A stretch of 64,000 bases of DNA from Mycolicibacter hiberniae (GTDB lineage Bacteria > Actinomycetota > Actinomycetes > Mycobacteriales > Mycobacteriaceae): assembly GCF_010729485.1 (NCBI RefSeq), contig NZ_AP022609.1, positions 372,001-436,000 of the forward strand. Direction: 5' to 3'. The notes beneath the pieces are model-generated. The model was not told the origin of the DNA. It was given only the letters and a program-made list of their open reading frames with translations, and made no database searches. Positions 52,837-62,773 of this stretch are shown in pieces. The translations under genes and the position numbers were made by a program. Position 1 is the first letter of the stretch. The number at the start of each line of letters is the position of its first letter.

Positions 52837-54234
52837 GTGACCGCGCTGAATGTCCCGCACGATCTGCCCAAAACTGTCGGCGAGCTGCGTGCCGCCGGCC
52901 ATCGTGAGCGGGGGGTGAAACAGGAGATCGCCGAGAACCTGCTGGCGCGCCTCGGGGCCGGGGACGACGCCGCGGCCATCTGGCCCGGAATCTTCGGTTT
53001 CGACGAGACAGTGCTGCCGCAGCTGGAGCGTGCGTTGATCGCCGGTCATGACATCGTCCTGCTCGGCGAACGCGGGCAGGGCAAGACCCGGCTGCTGCGT
53101 GCCCTGACCGGACTGCTCGACGAGTGGACGCCGGTGATCGCCGGAGCGGAACTCGGTGAGCATCCGTATTCGCCGATCACGCCGGAGTCGGTCCGGCGGG
53201 CCGCGGAACTCGGCGACGACCTGCCCGTTGCCTGGCGCCATTGCAGCGAGCGTTACACCGAGAAACTGGCCACGCCCGACACCAGCGTCGCCGATCTGGT
53301 CGGCGACATCGACCCCATCAAGGTGGCCGAGGGCCGCAGCCTGGGGGACCCCGAGACCATCGCCTACGGGCTGATCCCGCGGGCCCACCGCGGGGTGGTC
53401 GCCGTCAACGAGCTGCCCGACCTTGCCGAGCGCATCCAGGTGGCGATGCTCAACGTCATGGAGGAGCGCGACATCCAGGTGCGGGGCTACACACTGCGGC
53501 TGCCGCTGGACGTGCTGGTGGTCGCCAGCGCCAACCCGGAGGACTACACCAACCGCGGCCGCATCATCACGCCGCTCAAGGACCGCTTCGGCGCGGAGAT
53601 CCGCACGCACTATCCGCTGGAACTCGACGCCGAAGTCGGCGTGATCGCCCAGGAAGCGCACTTGAGCGCCCAGGTGCCCGACTACCTGCTGGCGGTGCTG
53701 GCCCGCTTCGCGCGCTACCTGCGTGAGTCCCGCTCGGTGGACCAGCGCTCCGGCGTCTCAGCGCGTTTCGCGATCGCCGCCGCGGAGACGGTCGCCGCCT
53801 CGGCGCGGCATCGCGGCGCGGTGCTGGGCGAGACCGATCCGGTGGCGCGGGTCGTCGATCTGAGCACCATCATCGACGTGCTGCGCGGAAAGCTGGAGTT
53901 CGAATCCGGCGAAGAGGGCCGCGAACAGGCGGTGCTGGAGCACCTGCTGCGTCGGGCGACCGCCGATACCGCATCGCGGGTGCTGGGCGGGATCGACGTG
54001 GGGCCCCTGGTGGCGGCGGTCGAGAACACCGCGGTGACCACCGGGGAACGGATCTCGGCCAAGGCAGTGCTGGCGGCGCTGCCGGATCTGCCGGTGATCG
54101 ATGCCGTCGCAACGCGCTTGGGGGCCGAGTCCGACGGCGAACGCGCGGCGGCACTCGAATTGGCTTTGGAAGCACTTTATTTGGCCAAGCGCATCGACAA
54201 GACGTCTGACGAGGGCGAAACCGTCTATGGCTAA
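52837..54234 (+). CDS. MoxR/Mg-chelatase-like AAA+ ATPase (Rv0958-like)
   Basis: 465 residues from GTG 52837; TAGCGT (52825-52830) is six bases upstream, a leaderless layout, and an adjacent GTG at 52834 is the alternative. Walker A-like GERGQGKTRLLRAL (about residues 76-89), a Walker B region (GVVAVNELPDL) and sensor PEDYTNRGRIITPLKDRFG show a MoxR/ChlI-type AAA+ module. Such ATPases act with VWA-domain partners as chaperone-like complexes; the VWA gene overlaps its 3' end by eight bases, so the pair is translationally coupled, as in M. tuberculosis Rv0958-Rv0959. Confidence 0.88.
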   Translation: MTALNVPHDLPKTVGELRAAGHRERGVKQEIAENLLARLGAGDDAAAIWPGIFGFDETVLPQLERALIAGHDIVLLGERGQGKTRLLRALTGLLDEWTPVIAGAELGEHPYSPITPESVRRAAELGDDLPVAWRHCSERYTEKLATPDTSVADLVGDIDPIKVAEGRSLGDPETIAYGLIPRAHRGVVAVNELPDLAERIQVAMLNVMEERDIQVRGYTLRLPLDVLVVASANPEDYTNRGRIITPLKDRFGAEIRTHYPLELDAEVGVIAQEAHLSAQVPDYLLAVLARFARYLRESRSVDQRSGVSARFAIAAAETVAASARHRGAVLGETDPVARVVDLSTIIDVLRGKLEFESGEEGREQAVLEHLLRRATADTASRVLGGIDVGPLVAAVENTAVTTGERISAKAVLAALPDLPVIDAVATRLGAESDGERAAALELALEALYLAKRIDKTSDEGETVYG

Positions 54235-56257
54235 AGGCCATCCGTTTCGGGCTTCACGGTATTCGGCCTACAGCGGTGGGCCGGATCCGCTTGCGCCTCC
54301 GGTAGACCTGGCCGAGGCGCTGGAGGAGATCGGCCGTGACGTCATGGAGGGGACTTCGCCCCGGCGAGCGCTGCAGGAGCTCCTGCGCCGGGGCACCAAG
54401 AACCTGACCGGGGCCGACCGGCTTGCCGCCGAGGCGCAACGGCGGCGCCGGGAACTGTTGCGCCGCAACAATTTGGACGGCACCTTGGCCGAGGTCAAGA
54501 AGTTGCTCGATGAAGCGGTGCTCGCCGAGCGCAAGGAGCTGGCCCGCGCGCTCGACGACGATGCCCGCTTCGGGGAGATGCAGCTGGAGGCGTTGTCGCC
54601 GTCACCGGCCAAAGCGGTGCAGGAGCTGGCGGACTACAACTGGCGCAGCAGTCAGGCCCGGGAGTCCTACGAGAAGATCAAGGACCTGCTGGGCCGCGAG
54701 ATGCTCGACCAGCGTTTCGCCGGAATGAAACAGGCGCTCGAAGGCGCGACCGATGCCGATCGGCAACGGGTCACCGACATGCTCGACGATCTCAACGACC
54801 TGTTGGACAAGCATTCGCGCGGCGAAGACACCCCGCAGGACTTCCAGCAGTTCATGGACAAACACGGCGAGTTCTTTCCGGAGAACCCCCGCACCGTCGA
54901 GGAGTTGCTGGATTCGCTGGCCAAGCGTGCGGCGGCGGCACAGCGCTTCCGCAACAGCCTCAGCGAGCAGCAGCGCGCCGAGCTGGATGCGTTGGCCGAG
55001 CAGGCCTTCGGCTCCCCGGCGCTGCAGCAGGCGCTGGGACGTCTGGACGCGCACCTGCAGGCGGCCCGACCCGGCGAGGACTGGGCCGGCTCGGCGGAGT
55101 TCTCCGGCAACGACCCGCTCGGCATGGGGGAGGGCGCCCAGGCGCTGGCCGACATCGCCGAACTCGAACAGCTGGCCGAGCAGCTGTCCCAGGCATATCC
55201 CGGTGCGAGCATGGAGGACGTCGACCTCGACGCACTGGCCCGCCAGCTCGGCGACCAGGCCGCGGTTAACGCGCGAACCCTCGCCGAGCTGGAACGCGCC
55301 CTGCTCAATCAGGGATTCCTCGACCGCAGCTCCGACGGGCAGTGGCGACTGTCGCCCAAAGCGATGCGCCGGCTCGGCGAAACCGCGCTCCGCGATGTGG
55401 CCCGCCAGCTTGCCGGGCGCCGGGGCGAGCGCGACCACCGCCGGGCCGGTGCGGCAGGTGAGTTGACCGGGGCGACCCGGCCCTGGCAGTTCGGCGACAC
55501 CGAGCCGTGGAACGTCACCCGGACCCTGACCAACTCGGTGCTTCGGCAGGTCGCCGGCAATTCAGTGCGGCTCGACGGAGGAGAGGCCGAATCCACGCGG
55601 CGCATACCGGGCGGTCGCCTGTCGATCAGCGTCGACGACGTCGAAGTCTCCGAGACCGAGACCCGCACCCAGTCGGCTGTGGCGCTGCTCGTGGACACGT
55701 CGTTCTCGATGGTGATGGACAACCGCTGGCTGCCGATGAAGCGCACGGCGCTGGCGCTGAACCACCTGATCAGCACCCGGTTCCGGTCAGATGCTTTGCA
55801 GATCATCGCATTCGGCCGCTATGCACGCACCGTGACCGCGGCCGAGCTGACCGGTCTGGAGGGCGTCTACGAGCAGGGCACCAACCTGCACCACGCGCTG
55901 GCGCTGGCCAGCCGGCATCTGCGCCGGCACCCCAACGCCCAGCCGGTGGTGCTGGTGGTCACCGACGGGGAACCGACGGCGCACCTGGAGGACTACGACG
56001 GACGCGGCACGGCCGGTCCCGCGGTGTTCTTCGACTACCCGCCGCACCCGCGAACCATCGCCCACACCGTCCGGGGCTTCGACGACGTCGCCCGGCTCGG
56101 TGCACAGGTGACGATCTTCCGGCTGGGCGATGACCCCGGCCTGGCCCGCTTCATCGATCAGGTGGCGCGGCGGGTCCAGGGCCGGGTGGTGGTGCCCGAG
56201 CTCGGGGGACTGGGCGCAGCCGTGGTCGGCGACTACCTCAGGTCGCGGCGCCGATAG
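54227..56257 (+). CDS. VWA-domain protein, partner of the MoxR ATPase (Rv0959-like)
   Basis: 676 residues from ATG 54227, inside the end of the ATPase gene (8-base overlap); Rv0959 is about the same length. A long helical, charged N-terminal region (to about 440) is followed by a von Willebrand A domain with the MIDAS start VDTSFSM, the threonine segment (EQGTNLHHAL) and VVTDGEPTAH. It probably delivers substrates to, or is remodelled by, the ATPase. Around residues 448-454 the protein contains RLDGGEA, encoded by the same 19-base repeat found in uvrD1. Confidence 0.88.
   Translation: MAKGHPFRASRYSAYSGGPDPLAPPVDLAEALEEIGRDVMEGTSPRRALQELLRRGTKNLTGADRLAAEAQRRRRELLRRNNLDGTLAEVKKLLDEAVLAERKELARALDDDARFGEMQLEALSPSPAKAVQELADYNWRSSQARESYEKIKDLLGREMLDQRFAGMKQALEGATDADRQRVTDMLDDLNDLLDKHSRGEDTPQDFQQFMDKHGEFFPENPRTVEELLDSLAKRAAAAQRFRNSLSEQQRAELDALAEQAFGSPALQQALGRLDAHLQAARPGEDWAGSAEFSGNDPLGMGEGAQALADIAELEQLAEQLSQAYPGASMEDVDLDALARQLGDQAAVNARTLAELERALLNQGFLDRSSDGQWRLSPKAMRRLGETALRDVARQLAGRRGERDHRRAGAAGELTGATRPWQFGDTEPWNVTRTLTNSVLRQVAGNSVRLDGGEAESTRRIPGGRLSISVDDVEVSETETRTQSAVALLVDTSFSMVMDNRWLPMKRTALALNHLISTRFRSDALQIIAFGRYARTVTAAELTGLEGVYEQGTNLHHALALASRHLRRHPNAQPVVLVVTDGEPTAHLEDYDGRGTAGPAVFFDYPPHPRTIAHTVRGFDDVARLGAQVTIFRLGDDPGLARFIDQVARRVQGRVVVPELGGLGAAVVGDYLRSRRR
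55569..55587 (+). repeat. 19-base repeat shared with uvrD1
   Basis: GGCTCGACGGAGGAGAGGC here is identical to 34182-34200 in uvrD1 and in the same reading phase. The palindromic ends seen in uvrD1 are not evident at this copy. Confidence 0.65.
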
Positions 56258-56284
56258 CCCGCGCCTGCCGGTGGCCGGGCCTGG

Positions 56285-57640
56285 TCATCGGCTCAGCAGC
56301 CGGCGCTTCTGTTCGGCGAACTCCTCACCGGACAGGTAACCGGCATCGTGCAGTTCGCCCAGTTCACGGATCCCGGCCGCCAGTTCGGCCACCGAGGCCA
56401 GCGGGGTGTGCGCCGGGCTCGTCGGCTGGCCTGCCAAATCGGAGGACGGCGCGCCCGCCCGTGCGGCCGCGGGTTCCGCGGGCGGTTTGGCCGAATCCCC
56501 GCGGCGCTGGTTCATCGCGCCGGCCAACGCGCTGCCGCCCATCCCGGCCAGAGCCATCTGCCCGAATGCCGCTCCCAGACCGGCCGGCGAGGCGGCCGGT
56601 GCGGCAGTCAGCGGTGTCGAGAAGCTGGCGTGGCGGATCTCCGGCGCCGTCTCGGCCCAGCTGATGGGCACCGAGAGCGCCCCGAGGGGGAAGCCCTCGC
56701 CGATGGCCGACACCACCGGCACGTGGGGAACGCGGAGGCTGTCGATCGAGGGCAGTTCGGCGTGCGCGCCCAGCTGGTCCAGGGCTTCCAAGATATTTCG
56801 TTGACCAGCACGGAGGATGTCCTGGGTGTCGAAGATCTCGCGCGAGTCCTGCTCGGAGAAGTGCATCGCGGCACCCGACAGCCACACGCCGAGGACCGAC
56901 ATGGGAAGAGCGATCCCCAGGGCGGTCTCGTCGGCGATGACACTGAGCCACTGGAAGATTTCCGGGGGACTCTCCCCAAGCAGTCCGGCCAGAGCGGGCA
57001 GCGGCGTCTGGGACTCCGCCGGACCGGCCGCCGGCAGGGCGGACGCCAGCCGGGCGCCCAACGTCTGTGCCATGTTGGCCGCGGAACTTCCGTTCTGGCT
57101 CAGCGGCCCCGCGGGGTTGGCGGTCTGCGGCGGCGGGGCGAACGGCTCCAGTTCTCGGGCGGACTGCGACAGCGCGGCGTAGCTGTACATCGCGGTGGCG
57201 TCTTGGGCCCACATCTCGGCGTACTGGGCTTCGGTGGCCGCGATGGCCGCGGCATTCTGGCCCAGCACATTGGTGGCCAGCAATGTCATCAACTGCGCAC
57301 GATTGGCCGCGACCGCCGACGGGGGCACCGTCAAGGCGAACGCCGCCTCGTAGGCCGCCACCGCCGCCTTGGCCTGCATCGCCACTTGCTCGGCCTGACC
57401 GCCGGTGGTGTTCAACCAGGCCGTGAAGGGTGTGGCCGAGGCCACCATGGCGGTGGCCGAGGGACCCCACCAGGCCGCGCTGGTCAACTCGGCGATCACC
57501 GATTCGTAGGCGGCGGCCGCCGCATGCAGTTCGGCGGCCAGCCCGCTCCAGGCCGTCGCGGCGGCAAGCATCGGCCCCGCGCCGGGACCGGTGTACATCA
57601 GGCCGGAGTTGACCTCCGGAGGCAATGCCGCGAAATTCAT
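56285..57640 (-). CDS. PPE-family protein, SVP subgroup, with C-terminal SHOCT-like segment
   Basis: 451 residues. The PPE domain (1-175) opens [13 protein letters not shown] with Pro-Pro-Glu at 7-9 and has the WxG turn in [11 protein letters not shown]. The centre carries the PPE-SVP motif [14 protein letters not shown]. The last ~30 residues ([20 protein letters not shown], then QKRRLLSR) match a SHOCT domain, a short C-terminal helix pair usually found on unrelated membrane or secreted proteins. PPE proteins are secreted by ESX systems, usually with a PE partner; none is next to it. It is convergent with the VWA gene. Confidence 0.9.
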   Translation of the reverse strand: MNFAALPPEVNSGLMYTGPGAGPMLAAATAWSGLAAELHAAAAAYESVIAELTSAAWWGPSATAMVASATPFTAWLNTTGGQAEQVAMQAKAAVAAYEAAFALTVPPSAVAANRAQLMTLLATNVLGQNAAAIAATEAQYAEMWAQDATAMYSYAALSQSARELEPFAPPPQTANPAGPLSQNGSSAANMAQTLGARLASALPAAGPAESQTPLPALAGLLGESPPEIFQWLSVIADETALGIALPMSVLGVWLSGAAMHFSEQDSREIFDTQDILRAGQRNILEALDQLGAHAELPSIDSLRVPHVPVVSAIGEGFPLGALSVPISWAETAPEIRHASFSTPLTAAPAASPAGLGAAFGQMALAGMGGSALAGAMNQRRGDSAKPPAEPAAARAGAPSSDLAGQPTSPAHTPLASVAELAAGIRELGELHDAGYLSGEEFAEQKRRLLSR

Positions 57641-57658
57641 TGGCTAGGCACGCCGGTT

Positions 57659-57703
57659 GCGGCGTTCGTAAGCGCGGCGGAGCCGGGCGCTGCGGGACGC
57701 CGC
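57659..57703. repeat. single copy of the dispersed palindromic repeat
   Basis: A 45-base element with ends GCGGCG and CGCCGC and the same GCGCGGCGGAGCCGGGCGC core. It lies 18 bases upstream of the PPE start, in the gap before the histidine kinase gene. I see nothing else in that gap (57704-57968) that I can support. Confidence 0.75.
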
Positions 57704-57968
57704 GCTCGGGTACAGCAGTCCATGGCAGTCGAATCCCTCCGGTCGCGGGTCGTTGGCGGTGTGACGATCGATCTAACCCGCCGGGCGCTTCGCCAGTACG
57801 CTCGACACTCCGGGGTGGCAAACGTCTCGACAATGCGGCCAAGACCGGCGCACTGGGCTTTCCTCCATTGTCCGTTCGAGCCGACGCCTCGCCATGGTGT
57901 TTGACTCCCATTCGGGGGCTGCGGCAACCCGTATGGACAACGTGGGCCGGGCAGAACAGGGTGGTGAT

Positions 57969-58988
57969 ATGGGCCGTTGGACGGGGCTCGTCGACCGGTT
58001 CGGGCGACGAGCGAGTGCGCCGCCCGCGCGGGGACTGTTTCGTCGGGTCGTTGCGATCAACGGTCTGGTCTTCACGTTCGGCACCCTGGTACTGGCGATG
58101 TCGCCGGCCACGGTGTCGGGGCCCGCGCAACTGGCCGAGATCCCCGTCCTGGTGGTCGGGCTGGCCGTCGTGGTCGGGGCCAACGCGCTGCTCTTGCGAT
58201 CCAGCCTGGCCCCGCTGGATCGGCTGGCCGCGTCGATGCGGCGGGTCGACCTGCTGCGGCGCACCGACCGGGTCGACGACCCTGGGGCCGGCGATCTACA
58301 TGACCTGATGGCATCGTTCAACGCGATGCTGGACCGGCTGGAGACCGAACGCGCTGCCTCGAGTGCCCTGGTGCTGGCCGCGCAGGAGAACGAGCGCCAA
58401 CGAATCGCCAGGGAGCTGCACGATGAGATCGGCCAAACGTTGACGGTGGCTCTGCTCACCCTCAAACGGGCCGTCGATGCCGCGCCCAGCGGGATACGCG
58501 CCGACCTCGCCGAGGCTCAGGAGACGGTGCGCGCCAGCCTCGACGAGGTGCGCGGTATTGCCCGCCGGCTGCGCCCGGACGCACTGGAAGACCTCGGCCT
58601 GCTCAGCGCTTTGCAGGCGCTGTTCAACCAATTCACCCAGGCGACCGGGATCGATGTGGTCAAAGACATCGCCCCCCAGTCGCAACGGTTGGACCCCAAC
58701 GTGGAGTTGGTGTGCTACCGCATAGTGCAGGAGAGCGTGACCAACGTCGCCCGGCATGCCGGCGCCCACAAGGTCTGGCTGGACCTGAACGTCGACCCCG
58801 CCGGGCAGCTGACGCTGCGGATCCGTGACGACGGCGTCGGGGGGGTGAGCGCCGAAGGCGCCGGCATCACCGGCATGCGCGAGCGTGCCCTGCTGGTGCA
58901 CGGCACCCTGACCATCACCTCCCCGCCCGGCCAGGGCACCGAGATCCAGCTGGTGGCGCCCGCGGCACCGGGGGCGGCGCCGTCATGA
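57969..58988 (+). CDS. sensor histidine kinase, NarL/DesK-type (HisKA_3)
   Basis: 339 residues from ATG 57969, preceded by AGGGTGGTGAT; ATG 57933 or 57894 would add 12 or 25 residues. Two hydrophobic helices (VVAINGLVFTFGTLVLAMS and LAEIPVLVVGLAVVVGANAL) with a very short outer loop, a HAMP-like linker, the phospho-acceptor H151 in RIARELHDEIGQT, and an HATPase domain (RIVQESVTNVARHA; IRDDGVG; GITGMRERALLVHG). The short loop suggests it senses membrane or cytoplasmic signals. It overlaps the response regulator gene as ATGA. Confidence 0.9.
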   Translation: MGRWTGLVDRFGRRASAPPARGLFRRVVAINGLVFTFGTLVLAMSPATVSGPAQLAEIPVLVVGLAVVVGANALLLRSSLAPLDRLAASMRRVDLLRRTDRVDDPGAGDLHDLMASFNAMLDRLETERAASSALVLAAQENERQRIARELHDEIGQTLTVALLTLKRAVDAAPSGIRADLAEAQETVRASLDEVRGIARRLRPDALEDLGLLSALQALFNQFTQATGIDVVKDIAPQSQRLDPNVELVCYRIVQESVTNVARHAGAHKVWLDLNVDPAGQLTLRIRDDGVGGVSAEGAGITGMRERALLVHGTLTITSPPGQGTEIQLVAPAAPGAAPS

Positions 58989-59656
58989 TGCCGACCCAGC
59001 CGACAACCCAGGCGGCGCGCATCCTGCTCGCCGATGACCACGCCCTGGTCCGTAGCGGGCTGCGGATGATCCTCGACGCCGAGCCAGATCTGTCCGTCGT
59101 CGCCGAGGCCGCCGATGGTGCCGAGGCGCTGGCAGCGCTCCAGGAAACGCCCGTCGACCTGGCCATTCTGGACATCGCCATGCCGAGGATGACGGGATTG
59201 CAGGCCGCCCGGGAGATCAACCGCAACTTTCCCCACGTGCGGATGCTGATGCTGTCGATGCACGACAACGAGCAGTATTTCTTCGAGGCGCTCAAGGCCG
59301 GCGCCTCGGGCTACGTGCTGAAGTCGGTCGCCGACCGCGACCTGCTCGAGGCCTGCCGGGCGACCATACGCGGTGAGCCGTTTCTGTACGCCGGTGCGGT
59401 GACAGCGCTGATCCGGGACTATCTGCACCGGGCGCGGCACGGCACCACCTTGCCGGAGACGATTCTGACGCCGCGCGAGGAGGAAGTGCTCAAGCTCATC
59501 GCCGAGGGCCTCTCGGCGCGTGAGATCGCCAAGACCCTGGGTATCAGCGCGAAGACCGTCGACCGCCACCGCACCAACACGCTGCAGAAATTGGGCCTGC
59601 GTGACCGCCTGGCGCTGACCCGGTACGCCATCAGGACCGGGCTGATCGAACCGTAA
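58985..59656 (+). CDS. response regulator, NarL/FixJ family
   Basis: 223 residues. The receiver domain has RILLADDHALVRSGLRMIL, phospho-acceptor D63 in AILDIAMPRMTG and the conserved Lys in GYVLKSV. A LuxR-type helix-turn-helix follows (LTPREEEVLKLIAEGLSARE, then ISAKTVDRHRTNTLQKLGL). ATGA overlap with the kinase marks a cognate pair. A tandem repeat in the promoter region of the mrp operon just downstream is a possible target. Confidence 0.93.
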   Translation: MMPTQPTTQAARILLADDHALVRSGLRMILDAEPDLSVVAEAADGAEALAALQETPVDLAILDIAMPRMTGLQAAREINRNFPHVRMLMLSMHDNEQYFFEALKAGASGYVLKSVADRDLLEACRATIRGEPFLYAGAVTALIRDYLHRARHGTTLPETILTPREEEVLKLIAEGLSAREIAKTLGISAKTVDRHRTNTLQKLGLRDRLALTRYAIRTGLIEP

Positions 59657-59799
59657 CCACCGCCCCCAGATGCCCATGAGGGTTCGGCCCCCGGCCGAAT
59701 GGGGGTTGCGTTCCATGGCGCGGTATCGCTGCGGCTCACAGACTGAATTGAAAGAGTTGTGGCGAGAGACTACGGAGCCGTGCCGAAACGCGTCCGGGT

Positions 59800-59846
59800 T
59801 ATCCTCTAGCCGTTACCTGGATGTAACTGAACGCGTAACTGAACGC
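59800..59846 (+). promoter_or_regulatory. mrp operon promoter region with 12-base tandem repeat
   Basis: TATCCT (59800-59805) can serve as a -10. Downstream, GTAACTGAACGC occurs twice head to tail (59823-59834 and 59835-59846) with no spacer. GGAG (59871-59874) is the ribosome site for ATG 59879. Tandem 12-base sites would place two regulator molecules about one helical turn apart; the NarL-type regulator encoded upstream is a candidate. Confidence 0.5.
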
Positions 59847-59878
59847 ATCGACTTAAACGAAACGGCACGTGGAGCGTG

Positions 59879-62773
59879 ATGCTGGCGATATTGCTTGCCC
59901 ATATTGTTGGCACGGCTGTGGCCCCGGCGATGGTACGTCGATGGGGACGAGCGGCTTTCTATCCGCTGGGCGCGATCCCGCTGGTCTCGCTGGGCTGGGT
60001 GGTGGCGAACTGGCCGAGCGGTCCGGCCGTCGACCACCGCGCCACCGTGTCCTGGGTGCCCGGGCTGTCGATGGACATCGCGCTGCGGTTCGACGCCCTG
60101 AGCGCGATCATGTGCGTGCTGGCGTTGGGGATCGGCGCGCTGATCCTGTTCTACTGTGCCGCCTACTTCCGGCCGGTCGGGTCGCACACCGACGATCCGC
60201 GGCTGCCGAGCTTCGCCGCGAAGATGGTCGGCTTCGCCGGAGCGATGTTCGGCCTGATGGTCGCCGACAACGCGCTGGTCCTCTATGTGTTCTGGGAAAT
60301 GACCACGGTGCTGTCATTTCTGCTCGTCGGTCACTACGCCGAACGCGCCGTCAACCGCCGTGCCGCCACCCAGGCATTGCTGGTGACCACGGCGGGCGGT
60401 CTGGCGATGCTGGTCGGAATCATCTGCCTGGGCAACGCCGCGGGCACCTACCTGCTCTCGGAGCTGGTGGCCCACCCGCCGACCGGAACCGCGGTGACCG
60501 CGGGTGTCCTGCTGATCCTGGTCGGCGCGCTCAGCAAATCCGCGATTGTGCCGCTGCACTTCTGGCTGCCCGGGGCCATGGCGGCACCGACACCGGTCAG
60601 TGCCTATCTGCATGCCGCGGCCATGGTCAAGGCCGGGATCTACTTGGTGGCGCGGCTGGCGCCCGGGTACGCCGAATCGCCCGGCTGGCGGCCGACGCTG
60701 GTGATCCTGGGCCTGTCCACCGCCTTGCTGGCCGGTTGGCGGGCGATCCGCGAATACGACCTGAAGCTGCTGCTGGCCTACAGCACCGTCAGCCAGCTGG
60801 GCCTGATGATCGTGCTGGTCGGGGTCGGCACCGGTGACTTCATGCTCGCCGGGCTGACCGCCATGTGTGCGCATGCGGCGGCCAAGGCGACGCTGTTCAT
60901 GGTGGTCGGGATCATCGACCATTCCACCGGCACCCGCGACCTGCGCGAACTGGCCGGGCTGGGCCGCCGGTGTCCGGGACTGTTCCTGATCGCCGCCGCG
61001 GCCGCCGCGAGCATGGCCGGAGTGCCGCCGTTCGTGGGCTTCGTCGCCAAGGAGACGATTTTCGGCGCCGAGGCACAGTCGCCGGTCCTGGGTTGGGCCG
61101 GTCCGTACGTGCTGGCCGCCGGGGTGGTCGCCTCGATGTTCACCGTGATCTACAGCGTGCGGTTCGTGTGGGGAGGATTCGCCCGCAAGGGCCAGCTCAC
61201 GCCGAGTGCCGCGGTGGCCGACCTGCACCGGCCGGGCGTGGCCTTCCTGGCCCCGCCGGCGCTGCTGGCCGCCGCCAGCCTGGCCATGGGGCTGGGCGCC
61301 CTGACCCTCGACACGGTGCTGAGCACCTACGCCGACACCATGCCGGGCGGAACGGGCTACCACTTGGCGCTGTGGCACGGCGTGGGACTTCCGGTGGTGC
61401 TCTCGGCGCTGGTGCTGGTGGCGGGAACCAGTGTTTTCGCCGCCCGCGATCTGCTGGGGCTGTCCCGGTTGCGCCGGCTGCCGGTGGGCAAGGCCGACCG
61501 GATCTACGACGAGGCTCTGCGGCTTCTCGACGTGGCGGCCGTGCGGCTGACCCGTATCACCCAGCGCGGCTCCCTGCCGCTGAACCAGGGCGTGATCTTC
61601 ACGACGCTGGTGGTGCTTCCGCTCAGCGCCTTGGCGTTGGGGGCGCGTGATCATGTCGACGTACGACTCTGGGACACGCCGCTGCAACTGATGGTGGCGG
61701 TACTGGTGGTCGCCGGCGGCATCGGTGCGACGATGACGCGCAACCGGCTGTCCACGGTCCTGATGGTCGGGGTGACCGGCTACGGTTGCGCCGCGGCCTT
61801 CGCCTTCCACGGCGCGCCGGACCTGGCGTTGACTCAACTGCTGGTCGAGACAGTCACTTTGGTGATCTTCGTGCTGGTGCTGCGCACCCTGCCCGCGGAG
61901 GCGGAACGGCCGACCATGGCGCTGAACCGGCTGCCGCGGATCTTGGTGGCCGTGGCGTCCGGATTCGCGGTCGCCGTGCTGGGGGCGTTCGCGATGGCGG
62001 CACGCACCACCGACGGCGTTGCCGAGGCATTGCCCCAGGCTGCCTACGTCCGCGGCCACGGGGCCAACACCGTCAACGTCCTGCTGGTCGACGTGCGGGC
62101 CTGGGACACCCTCGGGGAGATCTCGGTGCTGCTGGTCGCAGCGACCGGTGTCGCTTCCATGGTGTTCCGCAACCGCCGGTTCGGCCGTGCCCCACGGATC
62201 ACCGACGCCGGCACCGCGCAGCGGTCCCCGGGGGTGGCCACCCCCTACAGTCCGGCGATCGGCTCGACCACGTGGCTGCGGGGCAGCGCATATCACGACC
62301 CGAACCAGCGTTCGCTGGTGCTGGAGGTGGCGACCCGGATGATCTTCCCGCTGATCATGGTGGTCTCGGTGTACTTCCTGTTCGCCGGACACAACTATCC
62401 CGGCGGCGGCTTCGCCGGCGGGCTGGCCGCCGGGCTGGGGTTGGCGCTGCGCTACCTCGCCGGGGGGCAGTACGAGCTCGGCGAGACCCTGCCGGTGGAC
62501 TCCAGCAAGATCCTGGGAGTCGGGCTGGCCCTGGTCGGCGGCACCGCGCTGGGCTCGTTGTTCCTGGGGGCCCCGGCGCTGTCTTCGGCGGTGCTGAGCT
62601 TCACGCTGCCGGTGTTGGGCCACGTCGATGTGGTGACATCGCTGTTCTTCGACCTGGGCGTGTACCTGGTGGTGGTCGGCATGGTGCTCGACGTGCTGCG
62701 CAGCCTGGGCGTGCGACTGGACCAGGAACTGGAGTCCCAGCACTCGACTCGACCACTGGCGGGGGTGTCATGA
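59879..62773 (+). CDS. mrpA: Na+/H+ antiporter subunit A with fused subunit B domain (MrpAB)
   Basis: 964 residues from ATG 59879 (GGAG four bases upstream; GTG 59876 is too close). The N-terminal ~770 residues are the MrpA module: a complex-I NuoL/M-like antiporter core with many helices (ALSKSAIVPLHFWLPGAMAA, AAMVKAGIYLVARL, AYSTVSQLGLMIVLVG) and the MrpA-specific C-terminal helices. The last ~150 (LVLEVATRMIFPLIMVVSVY, FAGHNYPGGGFAGGLAAGLG) are the MnhB/MrpB domain, so A and B are one chain. The Mrp complex exports Na+ for protons and supports pH and salt homeostasis. Its stop overlaps mrpC as ATGA. Confidence 0.93.
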   Translation: MLAILLAHIVGTAVAPAMVRRWGRAAFYPLGAIPLVSLGWVVANWPSGPAVDHRATVSWVPGLSMDIALRFDALSAIMCVLALGIGALILFYCAAYFRPVGSHTDDPRLPSFAAKMVGFAGAMFGLMVADNALVLYVFWEMTTVLSFLLVGHYAERAVNRRAATQALLVTTAGGLAMLVGIICLGNAAGTYLLSELVAHPPTGTAVTAGVLLILVGALSKSAIVPLHFWLPGAMAAPTPVSAYLHAAAMVKAGIYLVARLAPGYAESPGWRPTLVILGLSTALLAGWRAIREYDLKLLLAYSTVSQLGLMIVLVGVGTGDFMLAGLTAMCAHAAAKATLFMVVGIIDHSTGTRDLRELAGLGRRCPGLFLIAAAAAASMAGVPPFVGFVAKETIFGAEAQSPVLGWAGPYVLAAGVVASMFTVIYSVRFVWGGFARKGQLTPSAAVADLHRPGVAFLAPPALLAAASLAMGLGALTLDTVLSTYADTMPGGTGYHLALWHGVGLPVVLSALVLVAGTSVFAARDLLGLSRLRRLPVGKADRIYDEALRLLDVAAVRLTRITQRGSLPLNQGVIFTTLVVLPLSALALGARDHVDVRLWDTPLQLMVAVLVVAGGIGATMTRNRLSTVLMVGVTGYGCAAAFAFHGAPDLALTQLLVETVTLVIFVLVLRTLPAEAERPTMALNRLPRILVAVASGFAVAVLGAFAMAARTTDGVAEALPQAAYVRGHGANTVNVLLVDVRAWDTLGEISVLLVAATGVASMVFRNRRFGRAPRITDAGTAQRSPGVATPYSPAIGSTTWLRGSAYHDPNQRSLVLEVATRMIFPLIMVVSVYFLFAGHNYPGGGFAGGLAAGLGLALRYLAGGQYELGETLPVDSSKILGVGLALVGGTALGSLFLGAPALSSAVLSFTLPVLGHVDVVTSLFFDLGVYLVVVGMVLDVLRSLGVRLDQELESQHSTRPLAGVS

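Noticed and set aside
60314..62743. 809-codon open frame opposite mrpA
   Set aside because: The translation is rich in Gln, His and Arg with no domain; the plus-strand antiporter frame is unmistakable.
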